Assembly: GCF_008831285.2 (NCBI RefSeq)
Contig: NC_045147.1
Span: forward strand, 13,804,854 to 13,868,853
DNA from: Nymphaea colorata
Lineage: Eukaryota > Streptophyta > Magnoliopsida > Nymphaeales > Nymphaeaceae
DNA: 64,000 bases
Reading direction: 5' to 3'
Shown: piece after piece, positions 1 to 18,414 of the stretch
How positions within the stretch are numbered: the stretch's first letter is position 1
Layout of the letters: each line of letters opens with the position of its first letter
The notes under the pieces: generated by a model
The model's database searches: none
Told to the model about the DNA's origin: nothing
The model's input: the letters and a program-made list of their open reading frames with translations, nothing else
Translations under genes and position numbers: made by a program

Positions 1-2061
1 TAGTATTTCTAAGATGAAGAAGGACACACCACACATACTTGTTGGAATTTTAGTTGATCTAATGTCATATTTTCTTTCCTATACTAATCTTTTTTTCTTT
101 TTTCAGTTCTATAGTTTTAGACATTTCAAATATATCTTCACGCTTGATTCTATTAAAAAAAAAAAACTCTTGGCCAAAGAAAGGGGGAATATATTGCATC
201 TGTTTTATATATAGAGAGATGAGTGAGAAAGTGTGTGTCTATGTGAATAATGACTCTGCTATTTAGAGTCACTCAACCATCCAATTAGTGCTATTTATCT
301 GAAGTAGAATGATGGCTGAAAGAACAAGAAGAGAAAAAAATGTGAACTAGTATTAGGTGATAAAATACCTATCACCTTTTTTTCTTTGTTTTTCTGCCAA
401 CCTTCTATCATGATAGGTCAGACGGTCCTGGTTAGATAGTTGGGTGAATATAAAAAGTGAGACGCTTAAGGTGCATTCATTGTTAAAAGTCATTGCCAAA
501 CACATGGTTGTTGCATATGCACTTTTTTCAACAGTTTTTAGCGACACAAAATAAAAAAATAACCATCTTATTATTATAAAGGTAGGTGATCAATTTCAAT
601 TATATATATATGTACAAATGAATTGAAATAAGTTGGCTACCTTGGAAGATCACTTTTTTATCTTAAAACCGTCGCAATAAATGCTTTCCCATGTTAGAAA
701 GGGTAACCAAGCAACGCACCTCTTCTCACTAATCACTAAGGAATTCAACCACTTCCATTTCGAAACGACTACTCACTTTTCTATCATACTTTGCTTGTTA
801 ACCTTTGGATTCTCGTTTAAATGAAACTCAGAGGTGCAGCTCTACCTAACGCACTTGACACGCTTGTCCGGATGATGGAAGTGGACGGTGGAGATCCGCC
901 TAACTCTCCACCCACTGGCCGCATCCACCGGTCAGAGTGTACTCTAGCTCCTTCTGCAGTTCCTCCAAAAAGCGTTGTAATTCAATGGAAACCACAATCC
1001 TCACATTTCTCAATTTCCTTACGCGAGCCTACGATTTTGACGGTAATGAAATCACCCTTGTACCCAAAAAAAACTTTCCACCGCCTTTTTCATGTTTTGT
1101 CAAATCCATTCATCCACCTAACAAGAAGAAGAAAAAAATTAACCAACCTCCCTTCAATTTTTTAAGACCTCTTAGCTAGAAATCACAGGTTTTTAATTTG
1201 CCCGATCAAGTTGTGGCCGGTGCGGTTTTCAGAATTAGCATCAACAGTGAGGTCTGTAACAAAATTTCCCGCGTGGGACTGGGCTGTGAGGCTCAGTGGC
1301 TTGACTTAGGCAGGTCGGTTGGTCCACGCAAGTCGCGCACCCGGTGAGTTTGTGTCAGCCACGGGTCCCAAACTTAGTCGGTGCTAAACCGACAACGCCG
1401 GCGTGCCTTGAGGCTTTGGTCCTTGTTCAATGCACCCATTAGCCGCACACTATTCTGTGTCACAATTATATGAAAAATAATTGTACTGACTAAAAAAAAA
1501 AAAAAATTTCTTTGTCTCAAATCCCTGACAAATCCTGATAGGCGGCTAATCACTAGTTTAAGTGGCATGAAATACGAAAACTCGTTATGTTAATGAACAT
1601 AATAATGGGAGATGAAAGTAATGTATTAGCTGACATGCATGATTGAGGGTTTTATACTAAGCACCAACGCACCTTTGAATCCTAAGGCCAGTAGAAACAA
1701 GATGTTCCATTTCCTTTTACCTAGCTAAATCAACATATATTGGTTGACCCGGCATCGTATTCATTAACGAAATCATAATTAATTAATTTATTGTGAAATG
1801 CAGTTCCATTTACCTGCTTATTTATGTTTCTGATACTAAGTATCACTTGAGTTTTGAACATTTTTCAAGTTGAAAAAAGAAAAGAGTTCATACAGGCCAC
1901 CATTAGACAAGCCGAGTTCCATCTTGCCTTCGTGTTATTTCTTGGTTTCGTTTGAGAATAGTTGCTCACACACCCTTATGTTTCACTATAACTAAGTTTT
2001 TTCAGCCAACTACTGACTAGCTGAGTGCTTAGAGAGATCCACTTGCATGCAACGCTCTGTG
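1..2061. other. Intergenic DNA, no gene recognised
   Basis: This stretch is AT-rich with many homopolymer runs. The short open frames here resemble no family I know and have no supporting splice structure. A somewhat GC-richer part lies at about 1200-1420 without recognisable coding content. Confidence 0.5.
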
Positions 2062-2549
2062 TATGGGTAAACACGAGCCGAGTCGAGTCCGTGTTCAATC
2101 AGCTCGAGCTCAGCTCGACTGATGAAACCCCGAGCTTGACTCGAGCTCGAGCTTGAGAATAGTTCAATGGAAGGAGCTCAAGCTCCACTCGATAAGGCTT
2201 GACAAGCTCGTTTAAATAGAATTGATATTCATCATTATGTGTTGAGCTAGAGCTCGAGCTCGACTCGATTAAAGCTTGAGAAATTCGTTTGAATAGAATT
2301 GATATTTTATCATTACATGTTGAGCTCAAGCTCGACGAACTCGTAAACTCGTTTGAATATATCGACTTGATTAAGGCTCGACAAACTTGATTAAGGTTTG
2401 AGCTCGACTCAGCAGTTACGTGTTGAGCTCGAACTCAACTCGATTATTTAAATGAAATGACTCATAAACTCGAGCTCGACTCGTTAAGCAAATAACTTGG
2501 CTTGAACTCGTTCACGAGCCGAGCTTTAACGACTCGTTGTTCACCCCTA
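2062..2549. mobile_element. hAT-type non-autonomous element made of GAGCTCGA-type repeats
   Basis: The 488-bp block consists of degenerate copies of a motif like GAGCTCGAGCTCGACTCG, and its ends are imperfect inverted repeats: TATGGGTAAACACGAG on the left against TAGGGGTGAACAACGAG read from the right. It is flanked by GCTCTGTG (2054-2061) and GCTTTGTG (2550-2557), a 7-of-8 match. An 8-bp target duplication is the signature of hAT transposons. No transposase is present. Assignment to hAT rests on the duplication length and is inference. Confidence 0.6.
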
Positions 2550-3208
2550 GCTTTGTGCATACAACAAATACACGAGGTTTAGGTATTTTAGAAGTTTATT
2601 TTTTTATAAAGGTATATAATTTTTTTTATTTTTAATATTTTTACAATTCTCTTTTTATCTTTTCAAAAGTCTTCCTTTTTTTACTTTATCAAGGGCATTT
2701 TAGTCATTGCACACCCCTACATAACCAACTTCGGTGCTTGGAACTCTTGATACGGATACTCATTCAAATACATTATCACAAAAGACTTCCTTCACTACCA
2801 TCTCTACCCCTTTTCATATATCGGGTGAAAAAAAGGTTGATCATGGTAAACAAGCTAGCTTTTGAGTGCAAGAGCTTTCCGAGTGCAATAAAGTACACCC
2901 ACTATGCCAGCAACCAAGCACACCTTATCATAAATAGCTTGCTCTTTCTGGAATTTTTCTTGCACAAAAAACTGTAAGCAATAATAATAACAACAACGAA
3001 AAGGAACTTAAAGTAGGATGTGACTTGGAGAATCTTGATATTAATACTTTTTTGGGGGCTTTGTCCCCACTTCCATAGAAAAAAAAAGCTTTATCTACCA
3101 AATGCTTCCACCCTTCAGACTCCAACCATAAAAAGCCTTCGAGGATGGCGTCCAAGCTCACCATCTGACAGTTCTATCTTCCATCCACTGCTTGTGATTC
3201 CTGAAAAA

Positions 3209-10019
<6,811 letters not shown>

Positions 10020-10786
10020 TGTTAAAATTTGTCTTTTAACCTTCTTTGGTCAAGCATGTATATTAGTTGAAGTGCCATTATCAACTGTTTTATACGGAAG
10101 GATGACCGGCAAGATGTTCCTATTTTCTATGCTGACTTTATCAATGTATGCATGTTGCAGAATATGAATTTGAAAATGCTCTACCAGTCTCAATTTGTGC
10201 AAAACTGAATTAATCCAATCTTAAATAAGAGATAAATAAATTCAGCCCTTCTGCCATTAAAGAAAAAATTATCTTCTACACAAATAAAAAACCATCAAGG
10301 GCCATTCGGATTGAAAACACAAAAGGAAAGGCCATGGCCCAAGAAATCCATGTCCCTCCTCACTACCCCTCACGAACTGAATCCATCACAAAAGCATAGA
10401 AACAGATTGAAGTCGCTCATGCTTCATCTACCGAGCCCATGGCCCCCTGCATGATTCTGTTTCCTTGCCAAGAAGTGTTGCATTCATTTCATATTTCGGG
10501 CCAGCCTTTTTTCTTACTCAAGCTTCATCTCTTCAAGGCCTTCGACACTAAGGTGATATCCTTCCCCTTTGAAACAATAGACTCAATGAAATTCCATCAA
10601 CAATCAATTCGTCGGTCAAGCTATTAATCTGAAAGGCTATTGTTTTTGTTTCAGTTGGCAACAGGCAAGGTGAGTTACTTCACCTGCAGCTCGGGCGTCA
10701 TTAAGGATGCCCATTGTCGCCCATAAACTCTCAAAACCTTTTGTTTGAAAAAACGAGCAAGAACTATTAGGGCAGGCAGATGAGCA

Positions 10787-11075
10787 AGAAAGAACTCCCA
10801 AGCGAAAGCAACAAAAAGGAGATACCATTGTTATCAACATCATCTCTGGCCGCTGTTCTGTAGAATTTGTCATTCTTATGGAAATTAGCCCAGTTGATAG
10901 GCATAATTGAAAATTTTGGTTTGTGTCCTTAAAGCACCAAAGAACTCCGAAGCAGAAGCAACAAAAGAAGATACCATTGTTATCAACATCATCTCTAGCC
11001 GCTGTTCTGTAGAATTTTCGTTGAGGTTAAGAAGCCCAGTTGATAGGCATAAACGAAAATTTTGGTTTGTATCAT
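10787..11075. repeat. Two diverged copies of a ~140-bp tandem repeat
   Basis: Copy 1 begins near 10789 and copy 2 near 10931. They share blocks such as GATACCATTGTTATCAACAT and CCCAGTTGATAGGCATAA in the same order, with several substitutions and small gaps. The pair lies in the interval between the WAT1-related gene and the 3' end of the UNC93-like gene. No coding function is apparent. Confidence 0.75.
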
Positions 11076-11265
11076 CGGAAGGCACAACTATCCACAGTGA
11101 ATTTTCTGTTTCTTGATATGCTATACAGATTAAACTGCACAATTTGCAACCTAAATCTAAAGTAAAAAATGCATGATAAAAATTTCTAAACTAGCAAGTT
11201 AAGCAGTCCGAAGAGATCCTCTATTGCAGTGTGGCTTCCCAGGATCAATATTCATTCCTTTTGTT

Positions 11266-13228
11266 CTAATTTATAGGAAGAGGAGCTCCATCCTCCCCTA
11301 TCTCATCCTTATCATCTTTGACGGCGAGTGCAATTAGTAGTATCAACAATGGGTAGTTGATGGTGATAAGTGACCAGTTTATCATCAATTGGTATAGTAA
11401 CGGGGTCTTGTGAGCATCTACCTGCCAAGCTACTGCTGCACCTGCGCTCTGTACACCTTTGTAAAATCCACTGTACTTACCATTTCAAAGACCATAAGTC
11501 AACAACATGCTAAAAGTGCAGCTTGAATCATTCTACAGACGCATTAAGAGAAACTCAAATTTGATTTACAATTGCGAGTTAAGCATATAAATTTTGTACG
11601 ATTAGATTATTTATTTCAAAACCCATTTCTCGAGGGGGCTATGGCAGATGAAGCAAAATTTGGTGTGACATCACGATGTCAGAGGACTTTAAGCTAAAGA
11701 ATTTGTCGACCAAATTTCAAAGTACTCAATTTTGGCAGCACTTCCCAACTTAATGTAATTTCCAGCTCAGATCAAACTTATCCTTTTAAAACACACTATA
11801 TAACATCAATTAACAGAGAATGTTGCAACAAATTAAGTTAGTACCTCAATGCTGAGGACAAAGGAATCCCAGAAAAAAGGTTCGTTGTTCAAAGAACTGA
11901 AGTAAGCCAGTCCTTCACTATTTAATATAACCACGAGTCCAAATCAAATTCGTCTTTTCACAAAAACCATGACCCCTATCAAATCTTTTGCCAAGATGAA
12001 GAACGCAAACCAGATAAACCTCAAGCTGAACAAAGAAAAAAAAAAAAAAGGTACCTGCTAAGAATCTGAGTATCGTCAGCCAGTGCTCCAATTACCCAAT
12101 AACACAAGCTCTGAAACATGGCATCCAATAAACCGTAGCAGAAGTAGAGTGAAATGGCCCCATGAACCTCTTCCCATCCTTAAAATCCAACAATTCTGGC
12201 TTGTTATCCAAAGAATACTGCAATTGCTTTGCTAGTCCGCCGGCCCAAACCGCTGCGGCCATGACCGCAACAATCCCAACTCCAACAAAGCCCCTGGTTC
12301 TGCGGCTTCTGAAACTGAAGTCCAGCAAGCACCCTATTCCAACAGATCCCAACATCTGAGCACCCCAATAGAACACGTTATTCAGACCTCTGGTCCTAAG
12401 ATTGAACAACAAGCCATTCACATTGTTGAATTGGTAGCTATAGAAGAAATTGCTGGCCCATGCTGCAGGGACGATCATCAACATCTTCCAATTCAGGAAG
12501 AGTTTCAGAATCTCCTTGGCTTCCTTGGACGGGTTGGAGTACTTAACAAACTCCAGGCGGCTGCCATCCTCACGAACTACCTTGTTTGGAGGTAGAATGG
12601 TGAGGGTGAGGAGTGCTCCCAGAGACATAAACGACATGAAAGCAATGTAAGTGCCATCGTTTACAGAAGGAGAAGTTCGATGGTAGTTCAGAACGAAGGG
12701 AACTAAACCACCGATGACACCACCAAAGTTGAAAACAGTCCAAAAGACGGAGATATAGGTGCCTTTCCGACCGAAAGGCGGGTAGGAGGTCATGATGGCA
12801 CCTTGGCCAGCCCAGAGGAGCCCTGCACCAACGCCGAGGATGGCTCCGGCGATGACTGCAAAAGTCTGATCCTTCTGATGATTGTAGTAGAGAAAGGAGC
12901 CGACATAGATGACATAAGTGGAGCATCCGGCAAAGAGGGTGAGATGGGGGCCGAGGACATTATAAATGCCACCACCAAGGATGCCGAAGACAGCGAAGGT
13001 GGTGTACAGAGCAGTGTTGGCGTTGTTGGCAACAGTGTGATCAACCTGGCCGCCTCCACCCATGCCACTCAAGGCATTGAACATGCCTGGGCAGCAGAAG
13101 CAGACCAGGCCAACCAGGACTACCTGAGCTACTGGTGAGTTATAGCGAACGCCTTTGCTTTGGAAGTTAACAACACCTCCATCCTCTAAGCCACTAGCCT
13201 CCTCGGTTCCTTGGGTTTTCATGCCCAT
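11266..13228 (-). CDS. UNC93-like membrane protein, with two apparent 1-bp losses
   Basis: The first exon opens at ATG 13228 and reads 358 residues of a plant UNC93-like (DUF895, MFS-type) protein, with the family N-terminal stretch VCFCCPGMFNALSGMGGGGQ and about ten hydrophobic helices. At about 12148-12154, after GPF, homology jumps to another frame: LYFCYGLLDAMFQS and ALADDTQILSR follow up to a donor at 12055/12054. A 70-codon last exon (11475-11266, stop TAG) supplies YSGFYKGVQSAGAAVAWQVD and an acidic tail. Its acceptor, GGTAAG before TAC, is one base short of the phase needed. Both exons together give the family's usual size, about 460 residues. The unspliced first frame alone would end at 12092 and lose the last two helices. 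Family members are multi-pass proteins, in animals linked to channel regulation; plant function is uncertain. Either a young pseudogene or homopolymer assembly errors explain the breaks. Confidence 0.8.
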
Positions 13229-15208
13229 TCTGAGAGGCTTAGCCGGAATGGGGATTGGAGGGCAGAGGAGGACAGATAAAGAACTATTGGGGCATGAAAT
13301 ATGGGGCGTCTAGCAGTGATGAAGAAGATGGTTTCTGCACAAGTATTTCGTTTCTTTCCTTATGGGTTTGTTTCTGGCTGAGAGCAGATTTTTGCCGTGG
13401 TGACCTCTTCGAGTGAATCGCGATAATCTCCCTTTGGATTCCAAATGCGTGAAATGGGTGAGAATGACGGCGGTTATTGTTTCGAGGTGAGTCCCCGAGT
13501 AAGAAAGCATTTGGTTGGTAGATGCTGTTTTTTCCGTTTATTTGTTTATCAGAGCAATCAGAGACGTCGACGGGGTATCGATGCAAGAAGGATCAACATT
13601 AACGGATCTTAATCCGATTGCATTCACGGCTAAGCTAACACTAATTAAAACTTACAAAACGTTAGAACACAAGAGAAAAAAAAAAACAACAAACTTCTTC
13701 TTCAAGCAAATGAATAAGCTGAATGAAAGAACAAAGAAAACTAAGAACCAGCTTGCATTTCATTTCTTTCAATTTTCAACTGTCCTTACAAAATGAACCC
13801 ATGTCCCTTTATATAGAGAAAGAGATGGATTGTGGATCTAGATCTATTTAAATGTATTGAAAACGAATTAGACCAGTTACACAAACATGGATCTAGTACA
13901 TAGATATTTATATTCAGAATCAAGACTAAGATCCAAACAAAATCTAAAACATAAGACGGAACTTTAAACAAACTATTAAATCTGATTATATTCCAAGATA
14001 AGTTGGATCTGGATCTATCTGCTTGAGGCTCTGCATCAGGTATGGATCCGGTGTCTGCGTTGATCTCTAATTTGATTCCCCAGATTCAGAAAATCGGACA
14101 ACCAATGAGAACGCAGTACTGATTCCAAATCCAGTGGAGAATCCAACATCATTAGTTGGATAAATGCCAACTCACTGATTGGATCTGGAAGCCTGGATCA
14201 TGATCTAATTAGAACTGCTTTAGCGATGCCTAGAATGGAGTCGCACCTTTTAACCCGAGTGCTTGAACTGTAACTGCTCGTTTAGATTTTTAAAACCGAG
14301 GTGTTCTTTTACTATAAAAACTTAGTCTTCGAGACTTCAAGTAGGCGATATATAAGTGAACTAGACATCAGATGATGAAACTAGGCAGTGCAGTTGGTCA
14401 TTCTACTTTTGGGGCTTTTTGCCCATTCTCTCTTGTGGTATTCAATCTAAACCAAATCATTCAAAGGAGCATAGCGTAGCTAGACTGGTTGTTAATTTGA
14501 TCCTCATGAGTGTTATTTCTGCAAACGGTGGATGTGCAACACTTAGTTGATTAGTGTTTTGCTCTTCACTTAAGTGGAAAGGAGGAATGGCTTAGATGAA
14601 ACTGAAAGAAAGTCGGTCCAGTAAAATTAGTATGGAATTTAAAGCGGTTTACCTTTTAAACAGAAATATTTAAGAGCCAACGCAAAGAATAACACCCTGT
14701 CTTCCAAATTAAACCAATCCGGAAAGTGATGATAAGGTAGGGAAGGCATATGCATTTTCTTTATCATAAAAGGATGTCATTATGTTAGATATTTATTGCT
14801 AAACAGAAATAGTTATCCAATTTTGGGGAGATGAGCGACTGCAAACATTAGGCTGTCGACTTTTTCAACTTGAACTGTTTTTTGCATAAAGGTGTCTAAT
14901 GAATTTTTTTGTTCTTGATATTTACTGCCACTGAGACCCTTTTTTTTGTTTTTCTTTTTTGGCTTGTCCTTTGCTTTTCTTTTATGATAAAATGAACTGT
15001 TTTTCTGGATGCAAGCATTTAAACTTCCCTACTCAGTTAGGAAGATCGACTTGTGCATGCTCAAGTTCCAATGGGCAGAGAGCGAGGACAGGAAAAGGCA
15101 GCATTTGGTCTCATGGCAGGGTCTCTGTGACTGTAAGCCCAAGATTGAAGGTGTTGCTGGGCTAAAAGGCCTATAGCTGAATGGAATGGTGCTATTCTGG
15201 CAGGCGGA
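13229..15208. other. Upstream region of the UNC93-like gene and intergenic DNA
   Basis: The first few hundred bases (to about 13600) probably hold the 5' untranslated region and promoter of the UNC93-like gene on the minus strand. Beyond this the sequence is AT-rich, and I recognise neither genes nor repeats with defined ends before the LINE remnant. Confidence 0.45.
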
Positions 15209-16800
15209 TTGTGCCACATGGTGAATGTTGATGGTACAGTGAGGCGCTGGTCGGAAGGGAGGTACCTCTCTAATAGGAAGTCTGGTCTTTTAGACGCGCA
15301 TGGAAAGGCTCCCGGACTTGGAGAAGCCTTGTCATGGCGGCGGCAGATTAAAGAGCTGACTCGTTCTGAGGTGGGGAACGGGCGGCGTATTAAGTTTTGG
15401 ACTGATAAATGGCGTCGTTGCTATTCCTCGCGAATGTATTTCATTGGAGAATCAAGCGATTTTGGAGTCCCTCCCTGTGATGCCAAGGAAAGATATCACA
15501 ATGCGGTTGCTGGTACCGAGGCTGTTATGGAAGCACTGGGAGATACCTGTTTTAGTGACAAGCATGATCAGATTTGTTGGGTTGACCACAGGAGAGGTAC
15601 CCTTTCTTCGAATTTTTGATTACGTAAGGAAGAGAGGAATTTCTGTGGGATGGCGAGAAAGCATTAGGGATAGTAGGGCTCGTGCAAGGACCAGTCAGAA
15701 TCGATTACCCACTTGGGTCAGGTTACAGAGATGGAGATCAGTTTAGCCAGCTGCTGTCTTCTGTGTAAAGCAGTAGAGAGTGATAAGCATTTGTTGGTGA
15801 GCTGTTACCAATTAATTTTGGACGAGGATGGTCAAGATTGGTCGTCTCCCGGTGCTACTTCATAAAAAACAAGAAAAGACTGTGATCTAGACACTATGGA
15901 GTTCTATTGTGCAGAAATTTAAGAGAAGAGAACAATTCCATGGTTGAAGGTTACAGGTGAGTTTAAAGCATAACTACAAATATCGTTTTTAAGTTTTAAA
16001 CTGTGATGTTTTGTATGATATAAAGTGACAAAGTTGTTTTTAAAGAGAAAAAATAAAAATTTTACGTGAGTTTTAAATGAATCCTTTTAACAAGAAAAAG
16101 AAAATGACCGAAATCTTAAAAATAAAATACAAAAAATATGAAAATAAACATTTGGTAGCTAAGATCTGCAAAAAATACAAAAAAAATATGAAAAATGAGA
16201 AGAGGGAAAGAATGTAAAAACAACAGGAAAAACACCAATAAAATAGGCTTTTTGTTTTGGACATTTTCTTAAGAAAACGTTTTTTTTTTTACGTTTTATT
16301 TTAATGTTTTAAACATGTTTCATGTTTTGGCTACGGTTTAGAGTGGCTATGGTTTAAAGCCTGGCAGGACGTGAAATTTAAGCACAAATAGTTAACGGCT
16401 TGCTGCCGAACGTTTCATAGTTCGTCGGAAGGTCTGGTGATGGAGGAACCTTCTTGTTCATGAAAGATGCATGGCATTCAAGGGGGGGGGGAGTTTGCAG
16501 CACCTGACTTGCAAGTTTTGCAAAGATGTGTACGAAGCTATAAACTGGAGGTTGTGAATATTTGGTTGTTTACAGGAATAATCTGTAGAATGAGGAGAGT
16601 TCTGACAGTGGATGTAATGTTCTGATCGTTGTTGTTTTCAGCAGAGGAAAGAATGTTCAGGTTGGGGCCGGCTTACTCCTCCCTGACTCGCGTTGGGTGG
16701 CGGGAGCTTGCGAAGAGATGATTGAAGGTAATGACACAGCTGAATTTAAGCAGCTGTGGTGGGGCCTTTCTGTTGTTAGTAGGGAGTAGAAATTGCAAGT
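15209..16800 (+). mobile_element. 5'-truncated LINE (non-LTR retrotransposon) remnant
   Basis: An open stretch at 15209-15619 contains WRRQIKELTRSEVGNGRRIK followed by FWTDKW, the conserved post-RT segment of plant L1-type elements (W-x-I then VGNG-x-x-I-x-FW-x-D-x-W). Around 15737-15820, in another frame, CCLLCKAVESDKHLLVSC fits the CxxC-H-C zinc-binding domain (zf-RVT) at the end of such elements. Around 16639-16790, GAGLLLPDSRWVAGAC and AEFKQLWWGLSVV resemble the RNase H-like tail. Endonuclease and reverse transcriptase are missing and the remaining parts are frameshifted, so the copy is dead. The ends are uncertain. Confidence 0.65.
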
Positions 16801-17327
16801 TCTTTCTAACAATCACAGCTGAAGACGAAGACGGCGTAGTGCCCTTTCTGGTCAAAGCCCGTGGCCTAAGAGATGGCATGCGTCGCAGGAAAGGATGGTG
16901 AGTATACAAGTCGTTCAGTAAGAAGCGAACATTACTTTGCATGTTCAATGTGGTCACTACCCTGCATTATAGAGAAACACAATATTGCATGTTTAGACTC
17001 AAGTGTAGCCACTAGTCCGCATTAGAAAACATGAAGACTGGCATGACAGCTAATGAACCACACAAAATTGCTGACACCAATAAATTTTACAGCACCGAAA
17101 TTAAACAGATCTTCTATCGTTGACACAGTAGTAGAGCTTCACTGGAAAAAAACAAAAAAGTCAAGAAAACAGGGAGAAGCAGGGGAGAGAAGAAAAAAGA
17201 CAAGTTGCACAAGAACCTGTAGTTAGGAATTATATCGAAATCCTCCTCATACCATCAGTGCACAAGAGAAAAAGTTCTATATGTGCTGGCACGTGCAGGT
17301 GTATGCAAACATAAATTAATTTCAGGT
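16801..17327. other. 3' flank of the YIF1 gene
   Basis: This AT-rich interval lies between the LINE remnant and the stop codon of the YIF1-like gene on the minus strand; its right part probably contains that gene's 3' untranslated region. Nothing else was recognised. Confidence 0.4.
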
Positions 17328-18414
17328 TCAAGCACCAATATAGCCGAGCCAGAAAAACAAGGGAAACTGCGCCAGAGCAACAGAGAGCAGAAAGTAATGA
17401 TATCTACTAGCGTCCTTGTCATAACTTCTTCCTGGCGCAAACAACGTTCTCTTCAGTGTCTTCACCAACAGAACTCCCATACAGAAACATGTCCACGGCA
17501 TCACAACATAATATGAATAACTCCAAAAAATTTTTGCCAGAACAGACAGAGATACGCCCACAAAAGCATATCCTCCATATGCAACAATATCCAACACGGG
17601 GGCCACACCAGTCCCTAAGAAATATATGACTGTTTTCAGTAGCAAGATCTGCAGAAACCAGCCAATCAACCCCTTCGAGAACTGCAGGGCCGTCGCTTCA
17701 GGACTAAATCTGCAAAACATTAAGTCATTAGCATCAGCAAGTTTACCTCCAACATCAAGAAAAGGGATAGGGGCTAAAGAGACCACTGTTCTTACTTTCC
17801 AATACGACCCATAGCAAAGCCAGCAAGAACCACATAGGTACCAAATGCCATTAAAGGAATGTATAGATCAGGCGCATTGATATCGTAAATAGGAGGCTTA
17901 TATGACAGTTTTCCACCCACATTCTCTCCTATCCTTGTCCATTGACCCTGGATTGTGAACATACAAGAAAGATAGATCGTTATCCAAGTCTTGACAAAGA
18001 TTAGCACATTACTCCTCTCATGACAACTTACCCTGTGCAGAAATGGAGCAAGTATGACCCTCAATTTGTTCCTCACGTATTGATTATTTACTTGAAAGTA
18101 GTATTGTGGATCTGAAAAGTACTTACTTATCTGCAAATCAAACACAAATCGATAGAAAAATAGAACAAGATGCTTCAGCTAAATGAACTGCATATAGCAA
18201 ACATAAATTCATGTAGCAGCATAAAAATTAGACGCACATTGCTTTGCACATATTCAGAGCTGGAGCCCAGAATTTTTTCCCCATATGCACCCAAACCACT
18301 TCTTATGATGCCTGGTCCAGCTCCATAGAATGCGCTCCCCAACGGATTTGGTTGTTGAAGATTTGCTGACTGCCCAGGCACACCAGGCTGGTGTCCACCA
18401 AAATTGTCGTACAT
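17328..18414 (-). CDS. YIF1: YIF1/HRF1-family Golgi-ER membrane protein
   Basis: Four coding exons in order: 18414-18238, 18130-18032, 17947-17796 and 17709-17328. All introns are GT-AG and in phase, for 269 residues, the normal plant length. The cytosolic N-terminus reads MYDNFGGHQPG, then GSAFYGAGPG, GLGAYGEKILGSSSEYVQSN, YFSDPQYYFQVNNQYVRNKL and KPPIYDINAPDLYIPLMAFG. The C-terminal half has about five membrane helices with LDIVAYGGYAFVGVSL and YSYYVVMPWTC. This is the YIF1 family (Pfam HRF1), which in yeast and animals works with Yip1 and YPT/Rab proteins in ER-Golgi vesicle traffic. I chose ATG 18414 over the in-frame ATG 18435 because plant relatives start with MYNNFG-like sequence. Introns are short, unlike those of the neighbouring genes. 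Confidence 0.92.

Noticed and set aside
821-1179. Two overlapping open frames near the left edge
   Set aside because: Neither has resemblance to a known family or supporting gene structure.
12570-13138. Open frames on both strands inside the UNC93-like first exon
   Set aside because: They are shadows of the long real exon; the UNC93-like reading has clear family homology along its length.
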